Shown here: positions 34,556 to 43,044 of the stretch, one piece after another | How positions within the stretch are numbered: position 1 is the stretch's first letter | How the letters are laid out: each line of letters starts with the position of its first letter | Assembly (NCBI RefSeq): GCF_901827155.1 | Contig: NZ_LR594660.1 | Coordinates: 1-64,000 of the forward strand | Origin: Variovorax sp. PBL-H6 | GTDB taxonomy: Bacteria; Pseudomonadota; Gammaproteobacteria; Burkholderiales; Burkholderiaceae_C | Direction of reading: 5' to 3' | DNA length: 64,000 bases | Notes under the pieces: model-generated | The model's input: the letters and a program-made list of their open reading frames with translations, nothing else | Told to the model about the DNA's origin: nothing | Databases searched by the model: none | Made by a program: the position numbers and the translations under genes

Positions 34556-34804
34556 TCAACTTGACGGCAAACGCCTATAGAGTCGGCCCGTCTCCGTGCG
34601 AAGAAGGCCGCTTTCCTCCAGCTCGCTGACCGTGGCGCACGATTGATGTGCATCCAGGTGAGGCTCGACCGTCTCCACCTCGAAGGGCGTGAACCGGAGC
34701 CCTCCGTGATAGAGGCTGTAGCCGTCGTAGTCGTAGCCAAGGCGCATGGCCTCGAGGGCCTCGACATATCCGCCCTTGCCGTTCTTGACGAGGAACGACG
34801 TCAT
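34556..34804 (-). CDS. Small hypothetical protein
   Basis: 82 residues, not recognised. FLVKNGKGGYVEALEAM and GYDYDGYSLYHGGLRFTPFE give a compact alpha/beta look. ATG 34804 has AAGGA eight bases upstream. Upstream of ssb in the same direction, with 170 bp and a palindrome between, so probably separate. Confidence 0.6.
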   Translation of the reverse strand: MTSFLVKNGKGGYVEALEAMRLGYDYDGYSLYHGGLRFTPFEVETVEPHLDAHQSCATVSELEESGLLRTETGRLYRRLPSS

Positions 34805-34888
34805 GGAGGTATTCCTTCCTATTGTGCTAGTTAGTGCCTTTGCGGTGTAGGGACTTCGGAGCCTGAGGGGATGATGCCCGTGCCAACG

Positions 34889-34917
34889 AAAAGGCCTGCC
34901 TCGAGAGGCAGGCCTTT
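34889..34917. terminator. Terminator after dsbG-like gene
   Basis: AAAGGCCTGCCTC pairs with GAGGCAGGCCTTT; on the minus strand a TTTTC run follows. Serves the minus-strand gene ending at 34977. Confidence 0.8.
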
Positions 34918-34976
34918 GCAGGAAGGGCGGTCTGTGCTGGGTCCGGTTGAGCCCCATGCTCCGCGCGTGCGCCTGC

Positions 34977-35816
34977 TCAGCGACGGAAGCGCTGCAGCTC
35001 CGGGTCGGTGATGGCCTGTTCGGGAAGGCCAGTGATGCCTGGCAGGTCCCTCAGGCCTGGCATACCGTCGACCTTTTGCACCTTGCCCTTGGCATCCTTG
35101 TAGAAGATGCCAGGCGTACCGCTCACGCCGAGCTCGACCATGAGGCTGCTGTTTGCGTCGAGGGTTTTCTTAGCAGACATGGGGATGCTCGCCAGCGGCG
35201 TGATGCCAACCTGGTTCTTCTTCGGGTCCCAGGTGCGTTGGTGCTCTGCAAAGGCCGCGACCGGGTCCTTCGACGTGAGGAGCGCCGCGGCCTGGCCGGG
35301 CGAGTTGCCGCCAAGGATGGCCACCGGCACCCAGCGGACTTGCAGCCCAACCTTTTCGTAAGGCTGCAGGGCCTTCCAAGCAAAGTGGCAGTAGATGCAA
35401 TTCGGGTCCATGAAGGCATAGATGACCGACTTCGCAGCGCTGCCTTGCGCGCCCTCGTTGATGGTTTGCGTGCTCTCCAGGCGGGACCAGAACTTGTCGT
35501 AGTCCGGCTTCGGGGCGTACTTGTCGAGGTATTGCTTCGTCAGGTCTTCGCCCTTGGCGTTGCGCAGCATGCCCGCGAGCACGACTTCACCACCCGGCGG
35601 GGTGTAAGCCACCAGGTACTTGCCGACACCTTGCGACAGAATCCAACCGGTGAGGCCACCTGCGGCGTCGAACTTGTTCTCGACCTTCATGCCGCCCTGG
35701 ATGGCCAGCTGCAAGGGAGCGGGGATTGCCGCCGGCGAGGTGGGCGTCGCATCTTGTGCGTGACCGGCCGCAACGAAACCGAAGGCGAGGGCGAGGGCGA
35801 TGAGGGACTTCTTCAT
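34977..35816 (-). CDS. dsbG: DsbG/DsbC-like periplasmic thiol:disulfide protein
   Basis: 279 residues. Signal peptide 1-20, N-terminal dimerisation-like part (about 30-110), thioredoxin domain with DPNCIYCH as the CxxC active site near residue 140 and GVSGTPG carrying the cis-Pro near 232. DsbG and DsbC isomerise or protect disulfides in the periplasm. Choice between DsbG and DsbC is by overall look (long linker, LQPYEK). With dsbB at 16955 the plasmid carries two parts of the disulfide system. Confidence 0.85.
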   Translation of the reverse strand: MKKSLIALALAFGFVAAGHAQDATPTSPAAIPAPLQLAIQGGMKVENKFDAAGGLTGWILSQGVGKYLVAYTPPGGEVVLAGMLRNAKGEDLTKQYLDKYAPKPDYDKFWSRLESTQTINEGAQGSAAKSVIYAFMDPNCIYCHFAWKALQPYEKVGLQVRWVPVAILGGNSPGQAAALLTSKDPVAAFAEHQRTWDPKKNQVGITPLASIPMSAKKTLDANSSLMVELGVSGTPGIFYKDAKGKVQKVDGMPGLRDLPGITGLPEQAITDPELQRFRR

Positions 35817-35845
35817 TTGCTTGTTCAGGAAATTTCAGGGAAGTG

Positions 35846-35872
35846 AAAGCCCGCACCGGTTAAGGTGCGGGC
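35846..35872 (-). terminator. Terminator after the Rad52-like gene
   Basis: Minus strand GCCCGCACC pairs with GGTGCGGGC followed by TTTC. Confidence 0.7.
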
Positions 35873-35882
35873 CGAATGAGGG

Positions 35883-36935
35883 TTAAGCGGCCTTCTTGCG
35901 GGCGTTCTCTTCGTCAAGGCACTTCAGCAGCCACTTCATGGCGGTCTCGTTGACCTTCTGCTTTGCCTTGTCGCCGTCGAGGTACTTCTTCAGCACTTCA
36001 TACGGGAACTTCGGCACCTTCACGAGGATGTCCTTCACGAAGCCTTCTTCAGCGTCGCTCAGGGTCAGGTGCCCGTAGTCGAAGCCTGCAACGACCTTCG
36101 CGCCGGCCGGTGCCGTGCTGGCCGTGCCGCTGTCGTTCGCAGCGCCGTTGCCAGCCGCGCTGTCGTTCGCGGCAGCGGCCTTCGAGCCGGTGTCCTGGCC
36201 TGCAGCGCTGTCAGCAAGTGCATCTGCGCGTGCGCGGCGCTCGTCGTCAGCGCTGGTGTCCGGCACCGGGGCGGAGGTCTTTTGGACCTTCGTTTCCTTG
36301 GGCTTCGTCTCGGCAACCTTGACGGATTCCGTTACGGGCGGCATTGCCTTCACCTCGGCGACCGGAGTCACCTTGGCCTCAGCAACGGGGTTGGCTTGGG
36401 CGGGGACCTCGGCTGCGGTGTCCGTCGTCTTGCTCGACGTCGCACCGGCTTGGGCCTGTGCAATGGCAGCTTCGCGGTCGGCTTCCGGCAGGAACTGCGG
36501 CGGCAAGGTCGGTGTCGACACCAGTTCGCCGTTTTCGTCCAGGTCGACCACCGGCGCCTCGAAGGCGTAGAGGTAGCGACCGATGCCCCACATCACGGCG
36601 GCGCGCTTGAAACCGTCGCTGAACGCACCCTTGATGGCGAGTTCCTTGGCGTCGTTGTCCTTGAAGCTGTCGAACTGGGCGCCGTCTTCCTTCAGGACCC
36701 AGTGGCCGTCCAGGAGAATCTTGATGCCGGCGATGACGCCAACCGAGGACGGCTTCATCGTGACTTCCCAGCCCTGGGCGCCAACGACGGCATCCAGGCG
36801 GGCCTGAACGTCGCGCGCATCGATGTAGGGGAGGGCGAGGCCGCGGCGCTCGCTTTCCTTCTTGCCGGCGCGCCACTTGATGGCCGATGCAGGGAAGAAT
36901 GCCTGGAGGTTTGCGATGATTTGCTTGGTATCCAT
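35883..36935 (-). CDS. Rad52/Rad22-family single-strand annealing protein
   Basis: 350 residues. The N-terminal 130 residues match the Rad52/Rad22 (phage Sak-type) core: FFPASAIKWRAGK, LALPYIDARDVQARLDAVVG, GWEVTMKPSS, then KGAFSDGFKRAAVMWGIGRYLY. A long Ala/Pro/Thr/Lys-rich linker (about 155-285) leads to a helical C-terminal 60 residues (DAEEGFVKDILVKVPKFPYEVLK) of unknown role. Anneals complementary single strands, so it can recombine plasmid DNA without RecA; natural partners here are RecJ, the SbcC/D-like pair and the short SSB. Confidence 0.87.
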   Translation of the reverse strand: MDTKQIIANLQAFFPASAIKWRAGKKESERRGLALPYIDARDVQARLDAVVGAQGWEVTMKPSSVGVIAGIKILLDGHWVLKEDGAQFDSFKDNDAKELAIKGAFSDGFKRAAVMWGIGRYLYAFEAPVVDLDENGELVSTPTLPPQFLPEADREAAIAQAQAGATSSKTTDTAAEVPAQANPVAEAKVTPVAEVKAMPPVTESVKVAETKPKETKVQKTSAPVPDTSADDERRARADALADSAAGQDTGSKAAAANDSAAGNGAANDSGTASTAPAGAKVVAGFDYGHLTLSDAEEGFVKDILVKVPKFPYEVLKKYLDGDKAKQKVNETAMKWLLKCLDEENARKKAA

Positions 36936-37061
36936 ATTGCCTTTGTGTGTGTTGAACCTGTTGGGAGAAGAGAAGCTCTACCAGCCACCTATAGCTAGCG
37001 GAAGAGGACCGTCTGTCTAGAAGACGCCCTTTAAATTCGGAAAGGCTAAAAATTTGGTGGG

Positions 37062-37313
37062 TTGGTTGCTAGACGGTTTATCGAAACAGAGAATCTGTCG
37101 AGGAACCACCTCCGGCAACTGGGTTCGGCGCCCCTTCGCGTCCGCCCGATGCCCTTCCAGGCGCGCCTGCTGCACTGCGGACGCAACATTTCAAGCCCGG
37201 CCGGCCTGCGTGAGTTCCTCCTTCGTGGCGGAGTGGTGGGCGGTCGACCCCTAAACCTCCTAGAACGCGTCTCGGACGGTTACGAGCCGCCGCTGCTGAG
37301 TTGCGCGCCATGA
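37062..37313 (+). CDS. Possible small protein coupled to the membrane metalloprotease
   Basis: 83 codons from TTG 37062 (or 54 from ATG 37149), not recognised. LHCGRNISSPAGLREFLLR and LNLLERVSDGYEPPLLSC read like protein. Its stop overlaps the next ATG as ATGA, which favours a real coupled gene. The rest of 36936-37310 shows only a TAAAAAT box near 37046. Confidence 0.4.
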   Translation: MVARRFIETENLSRNHLRQLGSAPLRVRPMPFQARLLHCGRNISSPAGLREFLLRGGVVGGRPLNLLERVSDGYEPPLLSCAP

Positions 37314-37771
37314 ACCTCAGCCATATCGTCGCCGGGCTCATCTGCCTGCATTTCCTGACCACCAGGCGCATTGCGATGCTTGCGGTGCAGTCGCTGCCCT
37401 CCACGGTCGCGCACGAGCTTTCGCATTTCGTCGTTGCGTTGCTCCTTGGCTGCCGGCCAGCGGGCTTTTCGCTCATCCCGAAGCGGGTTCGCGACAACTA
37501 CTGGGAACTCGGCTCTGTCACATTCACCCCAGGAAAACTTTCGACTGGATTCGTGGCACTGGCCCCCTTGTGGGTGCTTGGCGCCGCGAGCTATTGGATT
37601 CTCTGGCTCCGCCCATCGTCCGCCGCAATAGGAGAGGAACTCCTTTGGGGGATGGTGGGTGGAATCACCGCCTGGGCGGCCATTCCTTCCTCGACGGACG
37701 TGGCGGTTGCCCTGCGGTACCCCGCTGGTACAGCGCTCCTTGCTTGCATTTGTGCGCTGTTACTGGTTTAG
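37310..37771 (+). CDS. Small integral membrane zinc metalloprotease-like protein (M50-like)
   Basis: 153 residues. HELSHF near residue 33 gives an HExxH motif inside a hydrophobic segment (STVAHELSHFVVALLLG), and further helices lie near 82-100, 108-125 and 135-152. This is the layout of small M50-type intramembrane proteases, although a clear second NxxPxxxxDG motif is not visible (the nearest, AIPSSTDVAVAL, is weak). Protease activity is therefore uncertain. Confidence 0.6.
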   Translation: MNLSHIVAGLICLHFLTTRRIAMLAVQSLPSTVAHELSHFVVALLLGCRPAGFSLIPKRVRDNYWELGSVTFTPGKLSTGFVALAPLWVLGAASYWILWLRPSSAAIGEELLWGMVGGITAWAAIPSSTDVAVALRYPAGTALLACICALLLV

Positions 37772-37827
37772 CCCGGGCTCCGCCCGCCAGATGAACCTCC
37801 ACGGCTAACGCCTATGGAAAGACCGCA

Positions 37828-38211
37828 ATGACCGCAACCATCGTTCGAGCAACTGAGAAGCTCACTGAAACCGACCGCCGCCGCCTTGAGAGCTTCGCAC
37901 CCCTCTTTGACATCAACATCGACCGCACCGCAGCCCCGGATACGTTCGTGGACGTTCGCGTTCTTGACCGTGGCGGCTGGCGGACTTCCCGCATCCCGGC
38001 CGCGCGCCTGCATACGCGTCTCCTGGCCGAAATCTGCGCCAAGACGCTGCGCTGGGTCTACTACCCGGTGGGACAGCCCTGCCAGGAAGCGCTGCTCAAG
38101 CTCACGGATGAGCGGGTCACCCGCATCTCGGTCTTGTACCAGCAGCAAAAAACGGTTCTTCTGGACCTCAGCGCCGACACGGACGACAGCCCGGCCCTTC
38201 TGGCCGCCTAG
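37828..38211 (+). CDS. Hypothetical protein
   Basis: 127 residues, not recognised. Mixed alpha/beta, with FVDVRVLDRGGWRTSRIPAA and LRWVYYPVGQPCQEALL; no membrane segment. Convergent with the exonuclease gene, sharing the hairpin at 38221-38242. Confidence 0.6.
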   Translation: MTATIVRATEKLTETDRRRLESFAPLFDINIDRTAAPDTFVDVRVLDRGGWRTSRIPAARLHTRLLAEICAKTLRWVYYPVGQPCQEALLKLTDERVTRISVLYQQQKTVLLDLSADTDDSPALLAA

Positions 38212-38220
38212 TGAAAGAAA

Positions 38221-38242
38221 AACGCCGGCATTGCCGGCGTTT
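38221..38242. terminator. Bidirectional terminator at the end of the exonuclease gene
   Basis: AACGCCGGCA pairs with TGCCGGCGTT; on the minus strand TTTTTCTTTC follows. It lies 13 bp past the stop of the -1 frame (38255) of the exonuclease gene, but 130 bp past the zero-frame stop, which supports the longer product. Confidence 0.8.
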
Positions 38243-38254
38243 CGAATTGTCGCT

Positions 38255-39225
38255 TCAGGTGGGCTTTCGAGAGCTCCAGTCCATGCCCATGCTACTGAGG
38301 GCCACGCGCAGCTGCACGTAGTCCAGCAGCACGCCTTCAGGCTTGCCGGACGCCAAGGCCTCGTACAGAGGCTTCAGCTTGCCGCCAGTGACGAGCTCAC
38401 CGTTGACTTCAACAAGTGCTTCAGCAAGCCAATGCTGCGTGTCCGCGGCCGCGAAGATGGTCGGGTCGACCAGGCGCTCGTCGATGGCCCGGCGAGCTCG
38501 AAGCTCACCTTTTTTTCGTCCGTGACAAAGGCCTTGGCGAGTTGCGGGAGCGAGACCTGGGTCTTGTTCTTGACGAACTTCGCGATGGCTTGAGCTGTCA
38601 GCTTGTCGTAGGCCCCATCGGCCTTCGGGAGAATTCGGTCGAGGACCGCCTGCATCCCGTAGAGGTCGATGATTTTGTCCAGGGTCTCCACCGTCAGGAT
38701 AACGTCGGCCTTGGCCCTGTGCGCTGCGCCTTTGGGGGTCACGCCGTACATCGCGGCCACCTCGACGAGCGTTCCCTTTTTGTTTTCAGCGCACGACAGG
38801 TTCAGGTGAAGGTCCCGGACGTCGAAGACGAACTTGAACTCGTCGATGGGGAATCCGTACCGCTCGTTCATGTCTTTGACGGCATGAAGGTCGAAGGTCT
38901 TGATGTTGTACCCGGTGAGCCAGGTGTCGCCGGCCATTCGACGGTAGTCGGCGGCGTAGCGCGCACCCCAAAGCTCTTTGTCGGCGACCATGCTCTGTGT
39001 GATGCCGGTCAGCTTTTGAGCTTCACGCGAGATTTCTCGCTCGGGGTTGATGAGGTGGCTGTAGATGGCGCCGGAGTCCTTGTCAGGCCAGACCCGGAAG
39101 CCGGCAACCTCGGTGATGCCAAAGTTCGCCATGCCGCGAAAGGTGGTGCACTCCAGGTCGAAGATGTGGATGCTGCGCCCCAAGCGGGCTGCCAGCTTGA
39201 TGACGTGGTTGAATGAGATTTCCAT
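38255..39225 (-). CDS. DnaQ-like 3'-5' exonuclease with -1 frameshift at A AAA AAG
   Basis: DEDDh exonuclease: FDLECTTF (Asp23, Glu25), TGYNIKTFDLHAV (Asp) and AHRAKADV (His, Asp). In the zero frame from ATG 39225 the protein ends at 38374 (283 residues) with a Ser/Arg-rich noise-like tail. At 38515-38509 lies A AAA AAG in the right phase; a -1 shift there continues into 84 clearly protein-like codons (RRAIDERLVDPTIF, HWLAEALVEVNGELV, VLLDYVQLRVAL) that stop at 38255 beside the terminator, giving 323 residues. A short hairpin GAGCT-TCG-AGCTC follows the slip site. One missing A in the sequence (8 instead of 7) would give the same continuous frame. Confidence 0.8.
38509..38515 (-). promoter_or_regulatory. 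Candidate -1 ribosomal frameshift site
   Basis: A AAA AAG in the same phase as the slip site of dnaX, with a 5-bp hairpin (38506-38494) immediately downstream. Alternative: sequencing error in the A7 run. Confidence 0.5.
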
Positions 39226-39372
39226 GAACAGGGGGGGTTGGTTGTCCTGTTCACGTCTAGCGATTGCCCCCGCAAGGGGCGCTGGGCGTCTCAAATGAAA
39301 CGGCGCTTGCCCATAGAAACTGTCATGGCCGTCCAGCCGAAGTAGGCCTATTGGGCCCGGCCATCCGTACCC

Positions 39373-40176
39373 CTAGCCTTTCCAGCTGCGCAGGCGCCCT
39401 GTATCGAGGTGCACGAAGCCTCTTTGCGGGTAGAAGCCCACACCCCCGCGCTGGAAGTGCATGCCAAGTTGGCCGAGGTGGGCGACCGGGATGCGTTGCA
39501 TGTAGAGGTCGACCGCGCGCCCGTAAAGGTGCATCGAGTTCTTCGCTGCTCCTTCGGACTTCAGGCCATTGTTGGTCCCAACCGTCCGGTAGCCGGAGGT
39601 GATGATGATGGGGTAGTTCCAGTTCCAGGCCTCGTAGTAGCCAAGGATGCCGCGCAGAATGTCCAGGACCGCTGGGTCCATGTAGGTCATCATCTTGGCT
39701 TTGACGTCCCGTAGCAGGTTGCAGGCGGCCCAGTAGCCCTCAGGGACCAGCTTCCCGTCGCGCCAGTAGACGATTCGCATCCGCTCGGACGTGCCTTGAC
39801 GTTGGAGGTGCAGCTCGCGGGGGCGCTCCCAGAAGTCTCCTGGGATTTCGCCAATCGCAAGGCGACGCATCGCCTGTTGCCGGGGAGCCTGAGGCAGCAC
39901 CAGCTCCGCCTTGCCCTCTTCGACCGCCTGCGGGGCAGGGGCGTCTTCTTTCGCGGGCTCCGAGCCCACATCCGTATTGAACACCATCGCGCTGTTTGCC
40001 GGAGGGAGGAAGCCGGCAGCGGCCGCGCCGGCGGCCGCGCGCAGGAAACTTCGACGACCTTGGTCAAGGCCTAGTTCGTCGGGGTCGGGGTGGGCGAGGC
40101 TCGCATGCGGAGCATTCGCAAGGTTGAATGCACTCGGGTCAAGCCGCGCGAGCAGGTCGGGCGGGGGAATTCGCAT
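39373..40176 (-). CDS. Tat-exported YcbK/DUF882-like (M15-type) peptidoglycan peptidase
   Basis: 267 residues. Twin-arginine signal RRSFLRAAAGAAAAGF at about 41-56. The C-terminal domain has TSGYRT, then KNSMHLYGRAVDL (His and Asp zinc ligands) and RGFVHLDTG (His), the M15_2/DUF882 pattern; family members (MepK) cleave peptidoglycan cross-links. Long N-terminal region (1-40) before the RR motif is unusual, so the true start may be further in. The 15-mer at its start codon is identical to that of the gene at 32297. Confidence 0.85.
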   Translation of the reverse strand: MRIPPPDLLARLDPSAFNLANAPHASLAHPDPDELGLDQGRRSFLRAAAGAAAAGFLPPANSAMVFNTDVGSEPAKEDAPAPQAVEEGKAELVLPQAPRQQAMRRLAIGEIPGDFWERPRELHLQRQGTSERMRIVYWRDGKLVPEGYWAACNLLRDVKAKMMTYMDPAVLDILRGILGYYEAWNWNYPIIITSGYRTVGTNNGLKSEGAAKNSMHLYGRAVDLYMQRIPVAHLGQLGMHFQRGGVGFYPQRGFVHLDTGRLRSWKG

Positions 40177-40206
40177 GCGCCGTTTAGCGCACCCGCTTTA
40201 GCCACA

Positions 40207-40243
40207 GAAAAGCTCCTGCAGGCAAATGCCGGCAGGAGCTTTT
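40207..40243. terminator. Terminator after the tandem deaminase gene
   Basis: AAAAGCTCCTGC pairs with GCAGGAGCTTTT; T-run on both strands. Confidence 0.82.
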
Positions 40244-40264
40244 GAAATCAGCGGGAGCGCGGGC

Positions 40265-41197
40265 CTACAGCGCGAACTCCAGCTTTGCGGGGGCGAGCTC
40301 ATCGCGGGGTACGAAAGTCAGCGAGATGCCAAGCTCGTCCGCCATTGCGCGCGTACGCTCGAGCTGTTCGGCCCAACGGGCCTGGAACTCGGCCGAAGGA
40401 GGCGTCGTGACGACCTCCGAGGCGCCGACTGCAGCGATGGCGCGCAAGCATTCCGAGCAGGGCATTTCAGTGACGACAGCGACGCTGCCGGTCAGCAAGG
40501 GCCGTGCCTTGTTGTAGATGGCATTGCGCACCGAGTCCTCGACCCAGAACTGTCGTTCCTCGCCGTCGTAGCGGTGGCTCGCGCCATCATTGGAGCCGCG
40601 TGGCATACCACTGTAGCCTTCGGCGAGCTGGGTGTAGGTGCCCGGTTCGAGGAAGAGCGTAGCGCCGGCGCGAGGGTCCTTGGCCAGGTTTGCTGCCAAG
40701 GAGCGTGCATGCGCCAGGTATGCGGTCAGCTTGCGGGTGTGCCGTTCTGGGTCGCCGGCGACGACGCCTCCGCGGTACGACTGCACCTTGACCCCCGTTT
40801 CTGCGAACAGGGCGAGGGCTCGCTTGAGCCCATCTGTCGGCAGTTGGGTGTACGGGAACCAGAGCTCGCTGGCGCCCACCGCAATGACGGCGCGCGCGGT
40901 GCTCATCCCCGGCACTTCGGTTGTCAGGCAAATCGAGCCTCGAAGGAGCGGGCGGACGGCATTGAAGACACCGTTTCGCTCGCCGTGCTCGAAATACTCG
41001 TATTTCAGAGGCCGCTCGTGGCGCTCGGGAGCATCGTCGTCAGCCCCACGGGGCATGCCGTTGTAGCCGGCGGTCAGGATGGTGAAATCCGTTGGGTGCA
41101 GGAACAGGGCGCCGACCTTAGTCGAACGGTCCTTGGAGAACTCTCGGGCAAAGCTTGCGGCGTGCCGCAAGTACTTGATGGCTTTGTCTTGACGCAT
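40265..41197 (-). CDS. Tandem dCMP-deaminase-like protein with split zinc ligands
   Basis: 310 residues from ATG 41197. Two repeats of a ComEB/dCMP deaminase-like domain (about 25-145 and 175-300), each with GYNGMPRG or GYSGMPRG. Domain 1 keeps HGERN (His71, Glu73) but has VPGMST where PCxxC is expected; domain 2 keeps MPCSEC (Cys247, Cys250) but has DSVRN where HAExN is expected. Each domain alone lacks half of the zinc site, so either the site is shared between domains or the protein is an inactive, perhaps regulatory, deaminase. Fits the ThyA and 5'-nucleotidase theme. Confidence 0.78.
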   Translation of the reverse strand: MRQDKAIKYLRHAASFAREFSKDRSTKVGALFLHPTDFTILTAGYNGMPRGADDDAPERHERPLKYEYFEHGERNGVFNAVRPLLRGSICLTTEVPGMSTARAVIAVGASELWFPYTQLPTDGLKRALALFAETGVKVQSYRGGVVAGDPERHTRKLTAYLAHARSLAANLAKDPRAGATLFLEPGTYTQLAEGYSGMPRGSNDGASHRYDGEERQFWVEDSVRNAIYNKARPLLTGSVAVVTEMPCSECLRAIAAVGASEVVTTPPSAEFQARWAEQLERTRAMADELGISLTFVPRDELAPAKLEFAL

Positions 41198-41292
41198 GGT
41201 CTTTCTGGTTTGGTTTCCTTGACCGCGTATAGGGAGTTGCGCCGGCGCGGGCCCACGCCCTAAACCGGCCGCCAAGCCAGCCAGCAATCTAG

Positions 41293-41324
41293 AAAAAAGC
41301 CTTGCCGCGGAGCGACAAGGCTTT
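41293..41324 (-). terminator. Terminator after the zincin-VWA gene
   Basis: Minus strand AAAGCCTTG pairs with CAAGGCTTT followed by TTTCT; 14 bp past the stop. Confidence 0.85.
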
Positions 41325-41337
41325 GAAGAAAGGCTAG

Positions 41338-43029
41338 CTACTTTGTCTGCGCTAGCATGGCGTCGACCAAGTCCTCTGCGCAGGTGCGCAGCACGGCCTT
41401 ATCGAAGTACGCCAGGAGGCCCGCCAGGAGCGACTGGTCGAAACCCGCATAGAGGCCCCAGGTGTAAACACCCTGCGCGTGCAGTTCCGACTTCTTGATG
41501 CGGTGGTCCGTGATGTGTCCGTCCGTGTAGACGAACACGTAGTCCGCCTCCTTGCACAGCTTCATGTTTGCGCGAATGGCCGCTTCCAGCCCCTCGGCCC
41601 CAAACTCGGCACCGATTCTGGACGTGGTCTCGACCTGCATCGGAAGCTCATAGGTCTCGTGGATTGGCCCTTTTTCGACACCCGTGAGGACGACGTGTCC
41701 GGAAAGGAGCCCCTTGCGTGCCAGCTCCGAGAGCGCGGCGACCAGGATGCGTGCCTCATTGATGTGGAGGCCGTCATTCATGCCCATAGAGCCGGAGCAA
41801 TCCACCACAATCACGATTTTCTTCTTGGCGCGGCCCTGCAACTCCACCTTTCGGTAGGGCGCGCGGCCGACCGCGAAGTGCCTCGCCGAAACCCGCCGCT
41901 GTGGCGTCAAGGTCGAAATATGGCGGCTCTTCGATTCGAAGAACTTCCTCAGCTTTTGGAACACCGCATCCACCCTTGACGGGTCCACGTAGTGCTCCGC
42001 GTCACCGAGAACGGTGCCTTTTTGCGACACCGGGACGTCCTTAGACGCGTCGTCTTCTGCCTCGGTGCCCTTCCCCCCGCTTCCTCGAGGTGTTTCGCCG
42101 CCCATCATGGGCTTGGCATCCTTGTCGAACTCCGCGAGTGCTTCGGGGCTCGCTTGCAGCCCCTCACCCAGTTGGAGGTCCGAAGAAATTCCCGGAAACT
42201 GGCCACTGCCAGGCGGACGCTCAGGCGGCAGGCCAAACTCGGCAATCCACGCCTTGATGATGGGCATAAGGTCCATCGAGCCGCTTACGGCGACAGCTCG
42301 CGCATAGAACAATGCAACCTTCGGCAGCCAGACCTTGAGCGCCGACTTGACGTCGGGCTCCAGGCGCAGACCCGTTGCGTCGATGGCAATGGGTCCGTCG
42401 GGCCGTCCTGCCTTCTTTGCGTTGTAGGTCCAGGCGTCGAGGTCAGCAGTCACGTCGTCCAGTGCGCCTTCGCGCTGTATCAACGCGAACAGGACGCTTT
42501 CCGGTCGGCTGTTGAAGTCGCCGTCCTCCATGAGGCGCCATTCGAACTGGTAACTTGCCTCACGGCGATACCGGTCCTCGATATACGCATCTTCGAACAG
42601 ATTCCAGAGCGAGAACGGGGCCTTCATCTTCGCCAGAGCCTTCTTCGGGACCGTTAGGTCTCGAATCGTGTACAGGGCGTGTGCCCGCTCGTGGTGATAG
42701 TGGTTGGCGATGTACTTTTCTTGCAGCTCGCTCGAGAGCTTCAGCTTGACCATGTCCTTCTCGAACAGGTCCGCCCCGATGTAGATTCGATGCGGCGGCA
42801 GATGCACCCAGCATGCCGTGTCGAACGCAGGCTTCATTTTCACCACCTGCTTCTCGCCCAGCGTTATCGGGCCGAAGATTGCCGCCTGAATGGCGCGGTC
42901 GATGCATCCTTTGAAGAACTGGTCGGACAGCGTGTACCGCCGAGGTGGCGGGGGTGGCGGCGGAGGCGAAGGCGCTACCGGCGCGCCACGTGGTCGCGGG
43001 GAGAGCCCTGCGAAGGAAAGCGCGTGCAT
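41338..43029 (-). CDS. VWA-domain protein with HExxH zincin-like region, partner of MoxR
   Basis: 563 residues. A Pro-rich start (17-29) precedes a helical domain with HERAH (113-117) and a downstream LFEDAYIED (146-152) that fits the glutzincin pattern HExxH plus Glu; the C-terminal third is a von Willebrand A domain with a complete MIDAS, DCSGSMG at 410-416, TGVEKG and YTDGH. The arrangement recalls CobT of cobaltochelatase and the vWA-zincin proteins encoded beside MoxR ATPases in large phages and bacteria. Starts 15 bases after the MoxR gene, same operon. Probably the substrate-binding or proteolytic arm of an AAA+ remodelling machine. Confidence 0.82.
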   Translation of the reverse strand: MHALSFAGLSPRPRGAPVAPSPPPPPPPPRRYTLSDQFFKGCIDRAIQAAIFGPITLGEKQVVKMKPAFDTACWVHLPPHRIYIGADLFEKDMVKLKLSSELQEKYIANHYHHERAHALYTIRDLTVPKKALAKMKAPFSLWNLFEDAYIEDRYRREASYQFEWRLMEDGDFNSRPESVLFALIQREGALDDVTADLDAWTYNAKKAGRPDGPIAIDATGLRLEPDVKSALKVWLPKVALFYARAVAVSGSMDLMPIIKAWIAEFGLPPERPPGSGQFPGISSDLQLGEGLQASPEALAEFDKDAKPMMGGETPRGSGGKGTEAEDDASKDVPVSQKGTVLGDAEHYVDPSRVDAVFQKLRKFFESKSRHISTLTPQRRVSARHFAVGRAPYRKVELQGRAKKKIVIVVDCSGSMGMNDGLHINEARILVAALSELARKGLLSGHVVLTGVEKGPIHETYELPMQVETTSRIGAEFGAEGLEAAIRANMKLCKEADYVFVYTDGHITDHRIKKSELHAQGVYTWGLYAGFDQSLLAGLLAYFDKAVLRTCAEDLVDAMLAQTK

Positions 43030-43044
43030 TGATAGCTCCTTTTG

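Noticed and set aside
40226..41263. 345-codon plus-strand frame opposite the deaminase gene
   Set aside because: Shadow frame; Gly/Arg/Ala-rich with no recognisable domain.
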